From Chloroflexota bacterium (GTDB taxonomy: Bacteria; Chloroflexota; Anaerolineae; J036; Brachytrichaceae), in the NCBI GenBank assembly GCA_023488685.1, contig JAMDDR010000356.1, positions 1 through 53,561 on the forward strand: a DNA stretch of 53,561 nt, read 5' to 3'. Below, piece after piece: positions 8,900-16,705 of the stretch (positions are counted from its first letter, which is position 1; the number at the start of each line of letters is the position of its first letter). The notes beneath the pieces are model-generated. The model had not been told where the DNA came from, searched no databases, and saw nothing but the letters and a program-made list of their open reading frames with translations. Made by a program: the position numbers and the translations under genes.

Positions 8900-9790
8900 T
8901 CAGTTCGATGACGTGGCCGTAATGACCAATACCACTTCGATCCGGTTGAAGTCAACCGCCGGTCTGACGAGCGCTGCTTTGAACAACTGTGCGTCGGTGC
9001 TGATCACCCGATCGACCTGGCCGATGGTAAGTAGCCTGGGCAGTTTACCGCCAAGACCGCTCGTGACGATGAGATCGCCGGGCTTCAATTCGTCGGTTTG
9101 TGGAACGTTGATGATGTGCAGGCTGCCGTCGCTTTGTCCTGCTACAACACCTGTGGCGCGCGATTCCACCAGCAGTGAGTTTACATAGGAGGTGGAGTCG
9201 ATAAGGAGTTGCACCTGTGACGAAGTCTCATTGACCTGGCCGACGCGACCGACCAATGCGAATCCACCGGCAACCACCGGCATGCCCGTGCTGATGCCAT
9301 GAATGCGCCCGACATTGATGGTGATGTAACGAGAGTAGGGGCTGGAGTCGCCGGCGATCACATTGGCACATATGCCACTCGCGGCTGCGTCGGATGCGCC
9401 TGAACGGCAACTCGGGTTGCCGACACCGATTACATCCGCGCCTACGACGGTGAATGCTGGATTGTCGTTCTTAAACTGAAGCAACTCGCGATACTGTTTC
9501 ACCTCGGCCTGAAATTCACGCAGGCGCACATTCTCCGTCGTCAGGTTATCAACCTCGGTTTCCAACACCCGCACACGCAGGCGCAGATCCTGCAACTCGC
9601 CCGCACTGCGGAATAGATCGCTGGCTGCTCGCCCAAGCCCGCTGAACACCTGTTGCAGCGGCGCAAGGATGAACGAAAACGGGCTTTCGACTGCCTGTGT
9701 GGTTTGCGCGCCGAGATTGATCAGCAGCATGATGCCCGCAATCACAATCAAGATCGGCACTACGAGCGATCGTGAAGAAGAACGATTCAT
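8900..9790 (-). CDS. mreC: Rod shape-determining protein MreC
   Basis: A 296-residue MreC: a short basic N-terminus, one membrane helix (about 10-28), a coiled-coil region around residues 65-105 (LRLRVRVLETEVDNLTTENV), then the beta-barrel domain with VIAGDSSPYSRYITINVGR and SGLGGKLPRLLTIGQV. It links MreB and PBP2 outside the membrane. Its ATG has no visible ribosome binding site. The 91-base gap from mreB is wholly filled by a heptad inverted repeat that stops two bases before the ATG, so translation may depend on that element or on coupling. Confidence 0.95.
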   Translation of the reverse strand: MNRSSSRSLVVPILIVIAGIMLLINLGAQTTQAVESPFSFILAPLQQVFSGLGRAASDLFRSAGELQDLRLRVRVLETEVDNLTTENVRLREFQAEVKQYRELLQFKNDNPAFTVVGADVIGVGNPSCRSGASDAAASGICANVIAGDSSPYSRYITINVGRIHGISTGMPVVAGGFALVGRVGQVNETSSQVQLLIDSTSYVNSLLVESRATGVVAGQSDGSLHIINVPQTDELKPGDLIVTSGLGGKLPRLLTIGQVDRVISTDAQLFKAALVRPAVDFNRIEVVLVITATSSN

Positions 9791-9792
9791 GC

Positions 9793-9881
9793 GATTTTAG
9801 ATTTGTGATTTTAGATTTTGGATTGTTGCATCTGCGAGTTATTGATGTGAATCCAAAATCTAAAATCCAAAATCGTAAATC
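9793..9881. repeat. Heptad-periodic inverted repeat in the mreB-mreC gap
   Basis: Five consecutive seven-base units of the type GATTTTA/GATTTTG run from 9793 to 9827. Four reverse-complement units (CAAAATC/TAAAATC) run from 9854 to 9881. The two arms can pair over about 31 bases around a loop of about 27, with the inner 17 bases perfect. The element fills the gap exactly: it ends one base from the mreB stop triplet and begins two bases from the mreC start. The same architecture with other sequences occurs at 22069-22126 and 36757-36816. Confidence 0.85.
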
Positions 9882-10976
9882 TCAAGCGACCCGGCGACCT
9901 GGCAACATGGTTGTCGTGCGGGAGGTGCTGCCGCGCTCCAGGCCAACCAGCACTTCCTTCAGAGAGTCGAGATCTTGCAGAACGGCTTCAGCACCACGTG
10001 CCACACAAGTCAGCGCGTCTTCTGCCAGCCAGGTATGGATGTTGGTCTCATCGGCGACTCGTTCGACGAGTCCCTGTAACAGTGATCCACCACCAGCCAT
10101 GGCGATACCTGTCTCCATCAGGTCGGCCACCAACTCGGGCGGGGTTTCGTCGATGGTCGCACGGATGGTCTCAACGATGGTGTTTACTGAACTGGAAAGA
10201 GCTTCGCGCACTTCGATGGACGAAATTTCGACAGCCTCAGGGAGACCGGTGACCAGGTTGCGCCCACGCAGGGTCATGGTCTTTTCCTCGGGCAATGGGA
10301 AGGCTGAGCCGATGGCGATCTTTATTTTTTCGGCCATGCGCTCGCCGATCAGGAGGTTGTACTTCTGGCGGGCATAGTTGATGATGTCCTCATCCATTTC
10401 ATCCCCGGCCACGCGCAGAGACCGGCTGACCACGATGCCACCCAATGCGAACACGGCAACCTCAGTCGTGCCACCGCCAATGTCTACCACCAGGCTACCG
10501 TGTGCTTCGGTCACGGGTAATCCTGCGCCGATGCCGGCAGCCATGGGCTCTTCGATGAGATACACCTCACGCGCTCCCGCAGAGAGCGCTGCGTCGTACA
10601 CGGCGCGCTTTTCCACTTCGGTTACCCCTGCAGGGATGCCGATGACAACGCGCGGGCGGGGGATGTTGAACAGGCTACGACTGTGTGCCTTTTTGATAAA
10701 GTAGTCCAACATCGCTTCGGTGATTTCGAAGTCAGAGATGACACCGTCGCGCAGTGGTCGAATTGCAACGATCTTTGCCGGGGTGCGTCCGACCATTTCC
10801 TTCGCCTCAGCTCCCACGGCCAATACCTGGCGCGTTTTACGATTAACGGCAACCCAGGAGGGTTCATTGATGACGATACCCTTGTTCCGTACTGCCACCA
10901 AGGTGTTGGCCGTGCCCAGGTCAATGCCCAAGTCCAGGGAGAATAGGCCTAAGAATTGGTCGATGATACTTGGCAT
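9882..10976 (-). CDS. mreB: Rod shape-determining actin homologue MreB
   Basis: A 364-residue bacterial actin. The phosphate-1 motif DLGIDLGTANTLV, the phosphate-2 motif VVDIGGGTTEVAVF and the adenosine motif MAGGGSLLQGL are all seen. It forms membrane-bound filaments that guide wall synthesis. It is the first gene of the elongasome/Min block. The ribosome binding site GAGGAAG lies close before its ATG. The C-terminus carries about 20 extra residues ending in RTTTMLPGRRVA. Confidence 0.97.
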   Translation of the reverse strand: MPSIIDQFLGLFSLDLGIDLGTANTLVAVRNKGIVINEPSWVAVNRKTRQVLAVGAEAKEMVGRTPAKIVAIRPLRDGVISDFEITEAMLDYFIKKAHSRSLFNIPRPRVVIGIPAGVTEVEKRAVYDAALSAGAREVYLIEEPMAAGIGAGLPVTEAHGSLVVDIGGGTTEVAVFALGGIVVSRSLRVAGDEMDEDIINYARQKYNLLIGERMAEKIKIAIGSAFPLPEEKTMTLRGRNLVTGLPEAVEISSIEVREALSSSVNTIVETIRATIDETPPELVADLMETGIAMAGGGSLLQGLVERVADETNIHTWLAEDALTCVARGAEAVLQDLDSLKEVLVGLERGSTSRTTTMLPGRRVA

Positions 10977-11002
10977 GTGCTACTTCCTCGTCTGTTTCGT
11001 TT

Positions 11003-11008
11003 ATTATA
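11003..11008 (-). promoter_or_regulatory. Candidate -10 box for mreB
   Basis: On the minus strand a perfect TATAAT lies about 27 bases before the mreB start codon. No good -35 hexamer is found 16-18 bases further up. The position between divergent mreB and proC fits a promoter, but the evidence is one hexamer. Confidence 0.3.
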
Positions 11009-11186
11009 GACCAACTAACTTATCTCATTGTGGCTGAGCAGAAGCAGCACACAGTAGCGGAATGACAATGGTATCGGTTCACAAGTGTGTTGTGCCATCC
11101 GTGGATGTGTACTATACCCGCTTCATTGTGCTTAGTCCAGTGCTGCAGGGATGCGTGAATATCTGCCCGTCTTTGGAGAACATAAC

Positions 11187-12017
11187 ATGTTAAATGGAAT
11201 TCATATTGCTTTTATCGGTGGTGGCGTCATGGGTGAAGCTATTGTGAATAGTCTCACGCGTGGCTCCGGTGTGCCAGGTGCATCAATCACTGTTGCCGAA
11301 CCAATTGCGGCGCGTCGATCTCAATTGGCTGAGTGCTATGGTGTGAATGTCACAGCCAGCAATGCCGATGCGGTCCGCCAGGCGGGGATCGTCATTCTCT
11401 CCATCAAGCCTCAGATGATGAGCGCGGCTCTAAACGATTTACGCGGTGTGGTGGCTGAGTCTGCACTGATCTTTTCAATCGCCGCCGGGGTTCCGATTCG
11501 GAGTATCGCCGATGTGCTCGGGGCGAATCAACCGATCGTGCGGGTGATGCCCAACACGCCGGCGCAGATTGGGCAGGGTATTTCGGTATGGACGTGCACA
11601 CCTGCTGTCAATGAGACACAACGTGAACAGGCGCGGCTGATTCTTACATCGATGGGTGAGGAGATATTCATGGAGGGTGAGCATTACCTGGATATGGCGA
11701 CGGCGCTGAGCGGAACGGGTCCTGCCTACGTCTTTCTGTTCATGGAGGCTTTGATCGACGCTGGCGTGCATCTCGGGTTCTCGCGCTCGATATCAGAGCG
11801 GTTGGTCATGCAGACGATCAAGGGCAGCGTGGAGTATGCATTGCATTCAAAGCGCCATGTGGCCGAGCTGCGCAACCAGGTGACATCGCCCGCCGGCACG
11901 ACGGCCTCTGCACTCTATCGACTGGAGAAAGGCGGTTTGCGCACGATCATCTCACGTGCGGTGTGGGCTGCGTATGAGCGTTGTATCGCGCTGGGCAGAA
12001 TCAAAAAGGATGACTGA
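11187..12017 (+). CDS. proC: Pyrroline-5-carboxylate reductase
   Basis: ProC makes L-proline from pyrroline-5-carboxylate with NAD(P)H. The 276-residue length is standard. The N-terminal Rossmann motif IAFIGGGVMGEAI, VRVMPNTPAQIGQG and the C-terminal SGTGPAYVFLFMEALIDAG plus VTSPAGTTASAL are diagnostic. I start at ATG 11187 because GGAGA lies seven bases upstream; an earlier in-frame start at 11151 has no such site. No other proline gene is adjacent. Its stop lies about 97 bases before tRNA-Thr. Confidence 0.96.
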   Translation: MLNGIHIAFIGGGVMGEAIVNSLTRGSGVPGASITVAEPIAARRSQLAECYGVNVTASNADAVRQAGIVILSIKPQMMSAALNDLRGVVAESALIFSIAAGVPIRSIADVLGANQPIVRVMPNTPAQIGQGISVWTCTPAVNETQREQARLILTSMGEEIFMEGEHYLDMATALSGTGPAYVFLFMEALIDAGVHLGFSRSISERLVMQTIKGSVEYALHSKRHVAELRNQVTSPAGTTASALYRLEKGGLRTIISRAVWAAYERCIALGRIKKDD

Positions 12018-12075
12018 GTGGTTTGAGCGTGCCACTTTCGCAAGGTGCCGTAATACACTCACAAGCTATTTGAAT

Positions 12076-12104
12076 TTGACGCAAATACACCTATCGAGTA
12101 TATT
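12076..12104 (+). promoter_or_regulatory. Sigma-70-type promoter of tRNA-Thr
   Basis: TTGACG (12076-12081) and TATATT (12099-12104) are separated by exactly 17 bases. The expected start point falls a few bases before the tRNA at 12115. This is the best promoter match seen in the window. Confidence 0.85.
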
Positions 12105-12114
12105 AGGGTCCGTT

Positions 12115-12187
12115 GCTGCCTTAGCTCAATCGGCAGAGCAATCGCTTCGTAAGTGATAGGTTTCGGGTTCGACTCCCGAAGGCAGCT
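12115..12187 (+). tRNA. tRNA-Thr (anticodon CGU)
   Basis: The cloverleaf can be drawn in full. The seven-base-pair acceptor stem is perfect (GCTGCCT with AGGCAGC). The D arm is GCTC/GAGC. The anticodon stem ATCGC/GTGAT has one G-U pair, and its loop TTCGTAA gives anticodon CGT. The T arm is TCGGG-TTCGACT-CCCGA. The discriminator is T and CCA is not encoded. It decodes ACG. A promoter precedes it closely and a long hairpin follows, so it seems to be its own transcription unit. Confidence 0.97.
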
Positions 12188-12193
12188 TTTGAG

Positions 12194-12255
12194 GGACGGA
12201 AGACAATCAGCCTTGGTGAATGTGTTGGCTGGTTGTCTTCCGTCCTTTCGTTTTG
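12194..12255 (+). terminator. Rho-independent-like terminator after tRNA-Thr
   Basis: Arms 12194-12212 and 12227-12245 are 19 bases each and pair throughout with a single G-U wobble, around a 14-base loop. The T-rich run TTTCGTTTT follows on the + strand. It starts seven bases after the tRNA 3' end. It also separates the tRNA from the convergent SCO gene. Confidence 0.85.
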
Positions 12256-12279
12256 CCCGGATCTTGCGTGATACTGGCG

Positions 12280-12900
12280 CTATTGGCGCTCTGTGAGCAC
12301 TTGCCTTACGTCTGCCGCCACGCTCTCCGCCGGCGTCTTGAATGGGAACACCATTCGCCACTCGCCCTCTGCGTCGAGCAGGTAGGTATAGCTGGTGTGG
12401 GCAACCAGGTACGCTGCTGCGGTGCCGGTGGGTTCTTGTTTCTCGAAGTGCACACCATAGTTGATGCCTATTTTGCGCACGGTCACTTCATCGCCCGTGA
12501 GGCCGATGAAGCCGGGGTCGAATGCTTTTACATAGCGTTTCATGACTTCGGGCGTGTCACGTGAGCCGTCAACACTAATCATGACGAAGTTGATCTTTTG
12601 GGCGTCGTCTCCCAGTTCGTTCTTCACCAACCGGAAGTCAGCCAGACTAAGCGGGCAGATATCAGGGCAATGCGTGTACCCGAAGAAGATCAGCACAGCT
12701 TTACCGCGTAAGTTGCTGAGTTTCATGGGTTTGCCATCATGATCCGTCAGCGTGAAGTCAGGCATTTGCCTGGGCGGGTCGACAGTCACTCCGTGTGGCG
12801 TTGAGGTGGGCGTCGGCGCGATCAGACTCTGTAAAGGCTGGCAGGAAGCCAGCGCCAGGCAGGCGATGCTCAAGACCAAATGTGAGACTTTACTCCCCAT
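12280..12900 (-). CDS. SCO1/SenC copper chaperone, lipoprotein
   Basis: A 206-residue thioredoxin-fold protein of the SCO family, which delivers copper to the CuA site of cytochrome oxidase subunit II. A lipobox ends at Cys20 (LALASC). The copper-binding pair is in GYTHCPDICP (Cys78, Cys82), and the third ligand is expected in VAHTSYTYLLD. It is the last gene of the oxidase cluster, 74 bases after the cytochrome c, which fits its role in maturing that oxidase. It probably acts on the outer face of the membrane. Confidence 0.94.
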   Translation of the reverse strand: MGSKVSHLVLSIACLALASCQPLQSLIAPTPTSTPHGVTVDPPRQMPDFTLTDHDGKPMKLSNLRGKAVLIFFGYTHCPDICPLSLADFRLVKNELGDDAQKINFVMISVDGSRDTPEVMKRYVKAFDPGFIGLTGDEVTVRKIGINYGVHFEKQEPTGTAAAYLVAHTSYTYLLDAEGEWRMVFPFKTPAESVAADVRQVLTERQ

Positions 12901-12974
12901 TACATTCGTACTCCACGGTCACCCCACACGCTTGGGGCGATCCAGAGCCTTGCGAAGGTTATCTGACGTCGCCG

Positions 12975-13475
12975 TCAACGGCCGAGTGACAACAAGTAAT
13001 CAATCAGTGGGTCCATCTCTTCGGCGCGGATGATGTCTTTATAGTTCTGCGGCATTGTGCCTTTTACGCATGGCCCTTGTGGACATGTAGGGTACGTGAA
13101 CGCGTTTGGCTCCAGAATGGATTCGATCATGAATTCGCGCGGGGTCTTCGCCGTTCCTTCACTTTTCTTGTATTCCTGGGAGTTGATGACATCTTGTGCC
13201 AGCTTGTACGCTTGATCCAGCGCAGGCGCAGCCAATGCCTGATCAGATACACCTTTGATGGCATGGCAGGCAACGCATCCGATGCGAATGAAGGCGGCTT
13301 TCCCTTGAGCCGCTCTGACCGGTGAAATCGTTGGTTCAGGGGTTGCTGTGGGCGCAGCCGGTGTCGCTGTTGCGGTTGGCGCTGCGTTGCCCCCACCACA
13401 AGCGGCGAGCGCAACGATCAGACCCGCTAATGCAGAGTAAATGATGGTCGATCGAGTCAGATCAGAGTGCGACAT
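12975..13475 (-). CDS. Membrane-anchored c-type cytochrome
   Basis: A 166-residue lipoprotein (lipobox Cys26, LAAC) with a Thr/Pro/Ala-rich linker to about residue 55, then a single-haem domain. The haem motif is CVACH and the likely sixth ligand is Met in GTMPQNY. The pair of cysteines in YPTCPQGPCV is extra and may form a disulphide. It probably feeds electrons to the CuA subunit of the neighbouring ba3 oxidase. I start at ATG 13475, which has AAGGA eight bases upstream. It lies between the small membrane protein and the SCO gene. Confidence 0.9.
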   Translation of the reverse strand: MSHSDLTRSTIIYSALAGLIVALAACGGGNAAPTATATPAAPTATPEPTISPVRAAQGKAAFIRIGCVACHAIKGVSDQALAAPALDQAYKLAQDVINSQEYKKSEGTAKTPREFMIESILEPNAFTYPTCPQGPCVKGTMPQNYKDIIRAEEMDPLIDYLLSLGR

Positions 13476-13744
13476 GAACAAATTCCTTTATCTTTATATG
13501 CTTTATATGATTGGCAGTGTAACCCGCCATCATCATAGTGTAGTATCTGCCAGATTTCTGGGTGGCGCTACAGGCGAAAGATTGTTCGCGGTGAACACGA
13601 AGAAGTGGTAGGCCATGCACCTGTAATGCGCATGATGATAACAAGCTCTGACTGGGCTGTAATGCAGGCTGCGTTTTGCGGTACGTGTACGCGCGGTGCG
13701 AAGGCCGGACAGTAGGGGTGGCGGGAGTTGATGCTGCAACAGGC
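13476..13744. other. 269-bp spacer inside the oxidase cluster
   Basis: No convincing gene is present. The part nearest the cytochrome c gene has a tandem nine-base repeat, CTTTATATG at 13492-13500 and 13501-13509, which on the minus strand reads as AT-rich -10-like sequence. This spacer may hold a separate promoter for cytochrome c and SCO, but no full promoter is recognisable. Confidence 0.4.
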
Positions 13745-14026
13745 TCAGCGGCTATGCCGCATCGTGTAAATGAATAACCCGATGCCAGCCAGCAGCGAAA
13801 CCAGGCTCAAGCTGACGAGAATCGACTGGGCCAATGGGTTGTCCGTGGGTTGCCCGCACAGCGCCGACCAGATATCGAACGGCGCGCTGGCCAGCGCAAT
13901 CAGGTCGCGCGCATATGCGGCACTGAGAACAAACATGGTCAAACCAAAGCTGATCAACGCGATCGCGATTGTTTTCAGTGCGAAGTTGGATGGGCGCGAT
14001 TCGTGGGATGGTTGTGGAGGCGTCAT
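13745..14026 (-). CDS. Small two-helix membrane protein of the oxidase operon
   Basis: About 93 residues: a polar, Pro/Ser-rich N-terminus (MTPPQPSHESRPS), then two membrane helices at about 15-40 and 66-88, ending in YTMRHSR. I do not recognise a named family. It directly follows oxidase subunit I on the same strand, where small accessory oxidase subunits are often found. A longer frame from TTG 14080 would translate through the hairpin at 14043-14072, so I prefer ATG 14026, although its GAGAGG is very close to the ATG. The gene is likely; the role is inferred from position. Confidence 0.6.
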   Translation of the reverse strand: MTPPQPSHESRPSNFALKTIAIALISFGLTMFVLSAAYARDLIALASAPFDIWSALCGQPTDNPLAQSILVSLSLVSLLAGIGLFIYTMRHSR

Positions 14027-14042
14027 TCCTCTCGTTTGTTTG

Positions 14043-14072
14043 CCGCAGGCTTGGTATTCGCCAAGCCTGCGG
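14043..14072 (-). repeat. Perfect 12-bp hairpin downstream of oxidase subunit I
   Basis: CCGCAGGCTTGG (14043-14054) and its exact complement (14061-14072) flank a six-base loop. It starts 12 bases past the subunit I stop on the minus strand. No T run follows, so it is more likely an attenuating or RNA-stabilising stem than a strong terminator. Confidence 0.7.
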
Positions 14073-14083
14073 TCGCTCAAGCG

Positions 14084-15790
14084 TTAATACGGGGATCCGT
14101 TGGTGGTGAAGCGCAGGATGTTGAATCCGTTGGTGAAGTCCAACGTATCGACGATCACTGGCCCCCAGGCAATGAGCGCCAGGATCAGGATCACACCGAT
14201 CCACACGCCCCAACGCTCAAGGAAGAGTGGGGCGGTGCTGTCACCCGTCGTGCTGATAGGTGCGCTCCCTTCCACCGGCTTCTTTGAGAAGAGTGTGCCG
14301 ACGATATTGACAAAAAGCAGGATCGAGCTGATGAGGAGGATGGCTCCACCGATGGCGGAAGCATTCAGCCAGGTTTTGGCCGCCTCATTGAGATAAAGTG
14401 ATGTGGACAGATCCGCCCGGCGCGGTGCACCGTCAAGACCAGCCTGACCCATACTACTGGCAAAGATGAACATGCCGATGCCCCAGGTATAGACCTGTGC
14501 CAGGGCTATCTTTTTGCTAAATAGTGCGCTTCCACGGATCATCGGCAGCAACCAGTAGAGGATACCGATGTAGGTTAGCGTGACGGCAGTGCCCAACGTG
14601 GTATGAAAATGCGCCGGGACCCATGAGGTGTTGTGGACGGCGATATTCAACTGTGCCGAGGCGTTGATCAGACCGCTGAAGCCACCCGTAGTGAAGATCA
14701 GCATCGCAACCAATTGTGCGGCCACAATGGGGTCTCCCCACTTCTGCTTCAAAATCCAGCCGAAAAGGCCTTTCCCGCCATTTTTGCGCCCCGCGTATTC
14801 GAGCGATGCTCCCACGTTAAAAGCGGTCATGAAGCTGGGAACGGCGACCACGAAAGTAAGAATCGTGTGAATCCCTTTTGCTGTGGCGCTAATGCCGGGG
14901 TCGGAAAAGAGATGGTGCACGCCGACGGGTATGGAGAAGATCATGAGCAAGAGGAACGAGACGCGCGCCAGGTTGTCGCTGAAAAGTTTGCCACCCGCCT
15001 GCTTGGGCAGCATGGTGTACCACGAGATGTAAGCCGGAATAAGCCAGAAGTATACAAGTGGGTGTCCGAAGAACCAGAATAGCACACGTCCGAGCTGTGG
15101 ATCGGTGGTCGTGATCAACCCCAGTGAAGCGGGCAACAGCATGAACAATACTTCAATGGCGACAGTAATCGTTGCGATGTCCCACATGATGTAGTTGGCG
15201 ATGGCGGCGAAAACGGCCAGTGGCGCGCGCTCGCCGGGGTGCTCGCGGCGCCAGTCGCGGTAGGTGAAGAACACGTTCGCCGTTGCCAGCCACGATCCAA
15301 CTACCAGCAACACCAGGCCGATGTAGAACGTTGGCGGCGCGATCAAGGGAGGATAGAACGTGTAGAGAACGGCGGATTGTTGTGGCGCAGCGAACAGCGT
15401 CGCCAGCATGATCGAAAGCCCGATCAGCATCAATACATAGGCAATCCAACCCACCGCCACGTTTTTCATTGAGCGTTCGAGTGAACGCTGCGTGACGTAG
15501 TAGGTAAAGCCGACGATGAAGAATGTGGTGAAGAACAGCGCGTTCATCACACCGTGAACCGTCAGGGCCTGGTAGTAGTAGCTGAAGACTGGTATGCCAA
15601 TGTCGGGGAAGGCCGCCACAAAGGCGGGTGAACGGTGAAAGCTCTGGAACGGCCCCATGAAAATGCCGAACGTGAGTGCGATCAATGCAGTGATGATGTG
15701 TACGCCGATCAAGTTGCGCTCGCTGCGCAACATGGCCAGGGGCGGGAAATCCATCTTCTTCGCGCCAGGTGCGCTTAATGTCGCTTGCAT
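14084..15790 (-). CDS. Cytochrome c oxidase subunit I, B-family (ba3-type)
   Basis: A 568-residue haem-copper oxidase catalytic subunit with 12 or more helices. The CuB site reads GHPLVYFWLIPAY, with the His and Tyr that form the cross-linked pair. PKQAGGKLFSD and PVGVHHLFSDPG place it in the B family (as in Thermus ba3) rather than the aa3 type. It reduces oxygen to water and pumps protons. I start at ATG 15790, with AAGGA upstream; a longer frame to 15829 lacks support. It follows subunit II by 68 bases. Confidence 0.95.
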   Translation of the reverse strand: MQATLSAPGAKKMDFPPLAMLRSERNLIGVHIITALIALTFGIFMGPFQSFHRSPAFVAAFPDIGIPVFSYYYQALTVHGVMNALFFTTFFIVGFTYYVTQRSLERSMKNVAVGWIAYVLMLIGLSIMLATLFAAPQQSAVLYTFYPPLIAPPTFYIGLVLLVVGSWLATANVFFTYRDWRREHPGERAPLAVFAAIANYIMWDIATITVAIEVLFMLLPASLGLITTTDPQLGRVLFWFFGHPLVYFWLIPAYISWYTMLPKQAGGKLFSDNLARVSFLLLMIFSIPVGVHHLFSDPGISATAKGIHTILTFVVAVPSFMTAFNVGASLEYAGRKNGGKGLFGWILKQKWGDPIVAAQLVAMLIFTTGGFSGLINASAQLNIAVHNTSWVPAHFHTTLGTAVTLTYIGILYWLLPMIRGSALFSKKIALAQVYTWGIGMFIFASSMGQAGLDGAPRRADLSTSLYLNEAAKTWLNASAIGGAILLISSILLFVNIVGTLFSKKPVEGSAPISTTGDSTAPLFLERWGVWIGVILILALIAWGPVIVDTLDFTNGFNILRFTTNGSPY

Positions 15791-15858
15791 ATCACATGAT
15801 TCCTTCACTCTAACCAATATGTCCAACAACCATTAGATCGGAATACGCGCCAGGGCAA

Positions 15859-16353
15859 TCACTCGACGATGATATCGCCGTACATGGTTTGGTGCCCGGC
15901 GCCACAATACTGATTGCAGATGATCTTGTAAGTACCCGGGCGATTGAATAAAGTGCTGGCGCGGGCAACCTGTCCTGGAATGACTTCCAGGTTCACGCTG
16001 TGTTGTTCGATATAAAAGCCGTGGATGATGTCGCGGCTGGTCACGTAAAACGTCACCTGTGAGCCGTTCGGGATGCGGATGACGGGCGGGGCACCGGCGG
16101 CGCCAGCTTCTGGGCCGGCATCGTAAGACCACATCTTTGCCACAATATGCACTTCGTACCGGTTGCCGCCGACAGCCCGGATACCTGGTTCCGCAAACTC
16201 GGTCTCTTCCAGGTGCTGGGGATCGATGCGATCTACTGGAGAAGGTAAACGAATACCAAAAACAGTGACGCTGACGACCAACGCGGCGACGAATGAGCCT
16301 AACATTGCTGCGACAGCAGTGAGCCAGTAGCGCTCAAGTCGATCGATGTGCAT
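15859..16353 (-). CDS. Cytochrome c oxidase subunit II, ba3-type
   Basis: A 164-residue subunit with one N-terminal helix (about 10-32) and a cupredoxin domain. The CuA ligands are in CNQYCGAGHQTMYG (two Cys, His, Met), with a further His expected in YEVHIVAKMW. The short form with a single helix is typical of B-family oxidases. Its ribosome binding site (GGGAGGT) lies inside the end of the upstream small gene, three bases away, so translation is coupled. Confidence 0.95.
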   Translation of the reverse strand: MHIDRLERYWLTAVAAMLGSFVAALVVSVTVFGIRLPSPVDRIDPQHLEETEFAEPGIRAVGGNRYEVHIVAKMWSYDAGPEAGAAGAPPVIRIPNGSQVTFYVTSRDIIHGFYIEQHSVNLEVIPGQVARASTLFNRPGTYKIICNQYCGAGHQTMYGDIIVE

Positions 16354-16356
16354 ACA

Positions 16357-16524
16357 TCAACCTCCCACTCCTCGCTGGATCGTCGTGATGAACCATAGAT
16401 ACGCCCAATACAGGGCATAGACGACGAGCATGAGGGTTAAAAACGCAGTAATTCCACGCGGGACGAATTCAGACGTATCGTGCGGTTCGACTTGGGGATC
16501 TCGCTCCGGACCTTCTAAATGCAT
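16357..16524 (-). CDS. ba3 oxidase subunit IIa-like single-helix peptide
   Basis: A 55-residue frame from ATG 16524 to TGA 16357. A strong AGGAGGT ribosome binding site lies seven bases upstream. The N-terminal 24 residues are polar and the rest forms one helix (ITAFLTLMLVVYALYW and on), ending IQRGVGG. It is three bases from subunit II on the same strand. Thermus ba3 oxidase has a 34-residue single-helix subunit IIa that completes the subunit II fold; position and topology suggest this is its equivalent. It is easily missed because of its size. Confidence 0.82.
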   Translation of the reverse strand: MHLEGPERDPQVEPHDTSEFVPRGITAFLTLMLVVYALYWAYLWFITTIQRGVGG

Positions 16525-16596
16525 CGATCAACCTCCTCTTGTGATGGATTACAACCAACTCAACAACGTGCAAAACGTACTTCCGGGCTTCCGCAA

Positions 16597-16638
16597 AGCC
16601 TACTCTGTGCACCGATGAACGTCAAATGACATTTGTCA
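16597..16638 (-). promoter_or_regulatory. Candidate oxidase-operon promoter with overlapping palindromes
   Basis: On the minus strand TTGACG (16625 to 16620) and TAGGCT (16602 to 16597) are 17 bases apart. The -35 overlaps CAAATGACATTTG (16623-16635), an odd palindrome. That in turn overlaps TGACATTTGTCA (16627-16638), a perfect even one. The -10 is weak, as expected for an activated or repressed promoter. Function is inferred. Confidence 0.45.
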
Positions 16639-16705
16639 CCCTGTACAAAGGATGAACTTCATGTAGCGAGTGTCTTTCGTCATGGTGTTTAGCTGGGGGA
16701 GTTCG

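Noticed and set aside
9793..9881. CRISPR array as explanation of the short repeats near mreC
   Set aside because: Units are seven bases with no spacers, arranged as an inverted pair, and no cas genes are present.
12059..12361. Small minus-strand frame running across tRNA-Thr
   Set aside because: It covers the tRNA and its terminator; not a gene.
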